Below are positions 59,207 to 64,000 of a DNA stretch of 64,000 nt, piece after piece. Location: positions 9,986,096 through 10,050,095 of the forward strand of contig NC_067485.1 of NCBI RefSeq assembly GCF_947179515.1. The letters are read 5' to 3'. The DNA is from Apodemus sylvaticus. Lineage: Eukaryota; Chordata; Mammalia; Rodentia; Muridae. The first letter of the stretch is position 1. The number at the start of each line of letters is the position of its first letter. Both the position numbers and the translations under genes were made by a program. The notes under the pieces were generated by a model. The model did not search any database and was not told where the DNA came from. It was given only the letters and a program-made list of their open reading frames with translations.

Positions 59207-60186
59207 CTCTAGAATCCTTTGAACCTCTCAAGACTGGACATCACAGAAACTGCAGAGCTAGATACTGTGGCAGAGGAGAGCTTCCTCCCCTAAGCATTTC
59301 TTCATCAATACATCCCACTGGAGCCCAGTCTTAAGCCAAGGGACAGATGAAAGTAGACACCCCTGGGGACCGCTGTTTCCAGTCCAGGATTGAGAGGGCA
59401 TGTCTTCTAATGGAGAAATAATGTGGTCCCATTGGCCACTGCGCAATTCTGAAATCCAAGTTCAAATTTGTCTTCAGTGGCCATGAGCATTCTTAGCTGT
59501 GACTGGCTGGTTCAAAGAAAGCACTGCGTCCACCTGCATGGCAATGTATTCTTATACGTGTATATATGCCAGTGCATGCAAGTGTGTGTATGTAAGAACT
59601 CATGTCTCCTAATGCAAGAAGCTTCTTATGATTGAGAAAATGAGCAGAGTGAGGAACGATATCATTTTTACTAGCCATGTGGGCAAGTGGATGAAGACTT
59701 TAAGTCAAAGAAGAGCAATGTAGAACAGGAAATATTGTGATCATAAGTAACCCACAAAGATTACTTTGATTTCCTTACAGCAAATCTCATTGCATTTGAG
59801 GACCGTTTCTTTATATGATTATACTAAGAAAACTTATATATGATGTACAGTACCTCTTTGTATTTTGACCATGAGGTGTTGAAGTTGTCGTTGTCAATGA
59901 GGTCAGCTGTGCAAGTCCAGGTTCTCAGTGCCATCAACAAAAGAACTCAGAGGAAAGCCCAGCAAAAAAAAGTGAGAGGATGCTCATGGAGGACTGTCTC
60001 TAGGGTGGGGTGCCTTGATTATTTCCTTCTTTGATTTATAGCCTAAGATTCCACTCAAGTTGTATCAGGAAAAATCATGCACAGCTGGTGCCTGAAGTCA
60101 GACATAGCACCCAATGGGGACAGTTTTCATTAGTTTGTCCTTACTGAAGGAGTGTCAGTTACTGGCGTTTACATCCTGGTCATGTG

Positions 60187-61010
60187 ATAGAAACTCCTGT
60201 CTGTTCTAGATTTCTGTGGCTGGTAGTACTTTTGAAGATCTGGAGAACATCAACAAACTAAGCCCTCCTATCTCTGCCTTAGATCCATTCTCTTTTACTA
60301 CATAGTCCAGAAAATTCTACCTAAAATTTTCTGGAGTCTTATTAGGAAGTTATGATAGCCCATGTTACTCTAGATTCTGTGCTGTTCTTCATTCCATGCT
60401 ATTATAGATCCCATTTTATTCTAGATCCTATGCTATTATAGAGTGTATGCTATTCTAGATTCCATGCTGCTCTAGATTCCATGCTGTTCTAAATTCCATG
60501 TTATTCTAGATTCTGTGCTATTCTAGATTCTATGCTTGTTGAGTTTGGTCTTTTGCTATGTACTATAATTCTAAATATTGGTCCCCAAGATCTGGTTACC
60601 CCCCCCCCCCCCAGGGATAACCAGACACAAGCAGATCCAAGTGATACTATGTAACCTTGTCCCTCAAGTTATCACTAATTGGTTAATACAAATGCTTACA
60701 GCCTATAGCTGGACATAAGATAGAGAGGTGGGGGTTTTGGTTCCCAGGATTATTGGGCTCAGAGGCAGAACCATGAGGAGGAAGAGGAGGAGGAGGAAGA
60801 GGAAGGGGAGGAGGGAAAAGACAACATATGGTAAGGGATACAACTTCCTAATAAGACTTCAGAAAATTTTAGGTAGAATTTTCTGGACTATGTGGTAAAA
60901 GAGAACAGATTCCAAGAAAGAGACAGGAAGGACTTAGTTTTTTGGGATATTCTCCAGATCTTCAAAAAATACTACCAGCCACAAAAACCCAGAGCAGAGA
61001 CAGTTTCTAT
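60187..61010. repeat. Inverted repeat, arms 60187-60351 and 60842-61010
   Basis: The left arm includes 'tgtggctggtagtac', 'gaagatctggagaa' and 'gtccagaaaattctacc'. The right arm carries their reverse complements in mirrored order. Arms are about 165-169 bp with roughly 80% or more pairing by eye, and the spacer is 490 bp. They are probably opposed fragments of one repeat. Confidence 0.88.
60361..60537. repeat. AT-rich 17-22-bp satellite (segment 1)
   Basis: Units like ATTCTAGATTCCATGCT repeat about nine times. The same array continues at 61272-61394 and 62230-62262 after interruptions. Confidence 0.88.
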
Positions 61011-61271
61011 GTTCCTGTCATAAGAACTGGGGATATGGGCTGGTTAGTCAGAGTAAAAGTGGCCCACGTGGAACATGGCAAGTTACAGTTGGGCGTTATT
61101 GATAGGAAGGTAAAAACTAATAGCTTAGAGGTAGATACTTGTCCAGTTATAATGCTGATTAAGGCTCATTATAAAATTTGTGTGTTTTTTTTTTTAATCT
61201 GAGAACCAAATGATCAGAGGTAGGGTTGAAACCTTAGATTGAGGTTGTTGAAAATTACATATTTTCTACAA

Positions 61272-61394
61272 CACATGCTATTCTGCATTCCACACTGTTC
61301 TAGATTCCACAATATGCTACTCTAGATTCTGAGGTATTCTGATATTCTATGCTATTCTGCACTCCATACTATTCTAGATTCCACACTATTCTAT
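61272..61394. repeat. AT-rich 17-22-bp satellite (segment 2)
   Basis: 'tgctattctgcattccacac' and 'tgttctagattccaca' continue the unit seen at 60361. A few further units appear at 62230-62262. Confidence 0.85.
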
Positions 61395-62223
61395 GTAATG
61401 GAATTTTCCCCTAATTGATTAAAATATTAAATACAAGAAGCCAATCACTGGGCAAGAAGGAGGCAAACCTTGCGGGTCTAAGAGAGGAACAGGGAAGGCA
61501 GGAGGAGAGAACTTCCTTCTGGTCAGTGGGAGCAAAGTGGTCATGATATAGAGTGGGAACTGTTAGTTTGGTGGTGGAATCCACCAGGATCCACCACAAG
61601 AAGATTTCTAAAATAGAATACTTGGTGAATTTAGGATGCTGGATTCTGCACCCAACAATTGTGTTATCTGTTGAGTCTAAACTAAGATTGCCTGGTGTTT
61701 TCTATCTCACTGTGACTCAACTGAGTTCCAGGGAAAGGTAACCACAGAAGAGTGTGGACTTGTGAGAGTGCGCCCCAGCTAGTCATGGAAACTTGGGAGT
61801 GCTGAGTGAGTTTGGCAGCAGTCAGCTGCATGGAGGAGAGATCTATCTCAGAGATCTGGAGAGCCCTTGGCAAGGAAAGACATGTGGCCATGGACTTGGT
61901 ACCAGGCGGTGAGAAGACCAGAACCGCTGGCCGGTGCTTGGCCGGTGTCTAGCTGGTGATAGTGTGTGGATTGTTTCTTAAAAAAATTTTTTTTTTGGAT
62001 TTGTTTTTTTGGTTTTTTTTTTTGGTTTTTTTTTTTTTTTTGGTTTTTGTTTTTTGTTTTTTTTTGAGACAGGGTTTCTCTGTGTAGCCCTGGCTGTCCT
62101 GGAACTCACTCTGTAGACCAGGCTGGCCTCGAACTCAGAGATCCGCCTGCCTCTGCCTCCCAGGTGCTGGGATTAAAGGCGTGCACCACCACGCCCGGCT
62201 GCGTGGATTGTTTCTTAATATTA
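61389..62223 (+). mobile_element. LTR-like rodent repeat inserted in the satellite
   Basis: CACACTA occurs on both sides (61382-61388 and 62224-62230). Inside the left end is 'tgtaatggaattttcccct' and at the right 'gtttcttaatatta'. The body ('ctaaactaagattgcctgg', 'gtgactcaactgag') is a familiar rodent LTR-type repeat, but I do not name the subfamily. B1 interrupts it at 61981-62202. Confidence 0.65.
61981..62202 (-). mobile_element. B1 SINE with long poly(T)-side tail
   Basis: The body at 62067-62200 reads, in reverse, through 'gagacagggtttctctgtgt', 'ccaggctggcctcgaactc' and 'gctgggattaaaggcgtgc' to 'cacgcccggc'. It is close to the young murine B1 consensus. The T-rich tail (61986-62066) has G interruptions. 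GTGGATTGTTTCTTAA flanks it at 61966-61981 and 62203-62218, a clear target duplication. Confidence 0.97.
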
Positions 62224-64000
62224 CACACTACAATTCTAGATTCCATATGCTTCTAGATTTCCTGTTTATTTCTTTTCTTTGCTCCTCTATTCTGAGGAAA
62301 CTAAACCAAAAAGTCCTGCGTTGTGTAGCCTGTGGCATCCACAAATGAGATGAAAACATTGCTCTCAAAGGCCCTCAGACTTGTCAAGGTTTACACATTC
62401 CTCATATTGAAGCAACACAGCCCTTTTAGGGCAGACATTTCATCTCTCCAATGAAGAAAACCTGTGTTCTTCATAACGGTCATCACACCTGAAGACAGGA
62501 GGCTTTCTTAAGCATGACCTCCAGGTATGGCTGTATCATCAACTTAGGTAAATACTCACTGATAAAAAGTAAGACATGTTCTTCATGAACCTATGCAAGT
62601 GCATCCATCACCATTAAACATAAAGAGATCAGGGACAAAGAATGTCATGCCTGCATTCTGGAAGGTTGGCGAGGACGAGGCTGTTGTTTAAGTGAGGATG
62701 AGATTTGGGGAAGTTTGTCAATGGTAAGAGACAGTTCAGAAAAACACGAAGTTCATCCTAGCACAACAGACAAGTGAACATTAAAAACGATATCAATGGT
62801 ATTCCCAAACAACCAGCATCCCATACCCACATCAGTGTCTTGCAGATGACATGCCTGTTGCTCCTCAAAACTTTGCCACTGGGCTGACATGGCTCTTGAA
62901 AAATATTTACTCAGTCCCTGAGTCCATTTGGAAGTTGTCTAAGAAACATCACCTTCGAAGCCCCGAATGTTCCTGTTACTATCAGTAGCTCACACTTGGG
63001 GCAAGCTCTTCCTCTGGGACTCTGCAGTCTGACTTTCTATGCTAACAATCCCATTTCTAATCTCTGAGTTGCGTCAGAATTTTCATTGAAGCATGAGGTG
63101 AAGCAGAAACCAGCTGCAAACAGCAAGGCTGGAGACTGGATACTGTGTTTGATTACTGCATCTAACATTGTCTTAATGGAGAGGAGTATAACCCCTTTCT
63201 CTAATAGAATGATTAATGTCTTAATAAAGATTTGGTTGGTATTTCCTCAAAAGATAGCATCACATATGGGTGAAAAGAGCTTTGACAACCCCAGGGCCAT
63301 CACATTACATCAACAGTAACAATACTTGACCCACGTCTGATCAAGGAAGGATTGTCTTTCCCTTGGACTGGTGGTTCTTTCTATGAAGCTCTCAGCATGA
63401 CTTGTAACAGGTGACACAAGCTGGGCTGAGAATGAAGAAGAAGGATGATTGTCAGGGAGAGGTCAGAAGTGAAGAGCAGTTCCCAGGTGACAACTGAACT
63501 GCAGGGAAGGGACAGAGGAGAAAGGCTGAGCCCCAGCCACCTTCTGTTACCTGTCATGGCGCCTGTCAGAAGCAGTAGGCAGTGGATGTAGCATCTACAG
63601 GAAGTCTTTGCCTGTAAAGGACCTTGTGGCTCTAGCCTGAGGCAACAGTGCTCTTGATCCTCTCAGAAATCATGTTTTATGGTCTCACAGATACCAGTGA
63701 GTCCAAGATATGGTAGCATTATCAAGGGGCATTGCTAACAGTCTGTTTTCAACACTATTACTCTTTTGAACCTCCGTGTCTTCTGAGAGAGAACATACTG
63801 GGGTCACTGCCAGGTATATTTAGTTCAGGCAGCCTTGACTCTAAACTATAGGAAGTAAGGAGAAGAGGGGCCTTCTGAACTGCAGTATTGCTGGAGGAAC
63901 TTCTGGATATTTCTTGTCATTCTTTGGCATTAACCCAACTGTCCGGAGTTCCTCAGTTAGCTGGTGACCAATGTTTATTCCTGCCATGCCTAGTGAGAGC

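Larger units (their letters stand above)
58582..64000 (+). other. Spock1: Spock1 downstream intron, 5' part
   Basis: The intron starts at the gtgagt donor and runs out of the window. No EC-domain or thyroglobulin-domain coding sequence is visible. Within it are a 274-bp tandem duplication and a nested repeat complex, listed separately. Bases 59207-60186 and 62263-64000 show no gene and no repeat that I can name. Confidence 0.8.

Overview
The window is intronic mammalian DNA from a murine rodent, most likely mouse. Rodent-lineage retroposons support this: a B1 copy with a long poly(T) and target-site duplications, B2- and B3-type SINEs, a B4/RSINE1-like remnant, mouse-type L1 3' UTRs and ERV LTRs. 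There are no operons, CRISPR arrays, rRNA or tRNA genes, or prokaryotic signals.

Only two protein-coding exons can be supported, both on the + strand and both from one gene: 11195-11321 and 58467-58581. Their peptides match testican-1 (SPOCK1), a secreted calcium-binding proteoglycan. Together they encode the follistatin/Kazal-like domain and the start of the acidic linker to the SPARC-type EC domain. They are separated by one phase-0 intron of about 47.1 kb that cuts the Kazal domain. Splice sites and codon phases agree at all four boundaries. Bases 1-11194 and 58582-64000 are parts of the flanking introns.

The rest is intron filler. Region 1-11 kb holds a decayed B1, a dispersed repeat, a TG/CG purine-pyrimidine tract, a 47-bp minisatellite and a GATA-rich tract inside nested repeats. 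Region 11-30 kb holds an L1 3' end, a MaLR-like LTR remnant, a CCAAT-bearing 32-bp array, an antisense old L1 and several long dinucleotide tracts. Region 31-48 kb holds a B2, adjacent 11-bp and 16-bp minisatellites, and two solo LTR-like elements. At 48960-52788 lies a complete LTR-flanked, apparently non-coding retroelement on the minus strand, with a tRNA-Gly-type primer-binding site and a GGTAG target duplication. Region 54-64 kb holds SINE remnants, a perfect 274-bp tandem duplication just downstream of the second exon, and a nested complex at 60.2-62.3 kb: an AT-rich satellite interrupted by a repeat, itself interrupted by B1.

Nothing here is a clear new biological system. The most informative items are the noncoding Gly-primed LTR element, the perfect 274-bp duplication, the 16-bp minisatellite open in three frames, the split Kazal domain and several inverted repeats. 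Family names for repeats come from memory of consensus features, not from a search.
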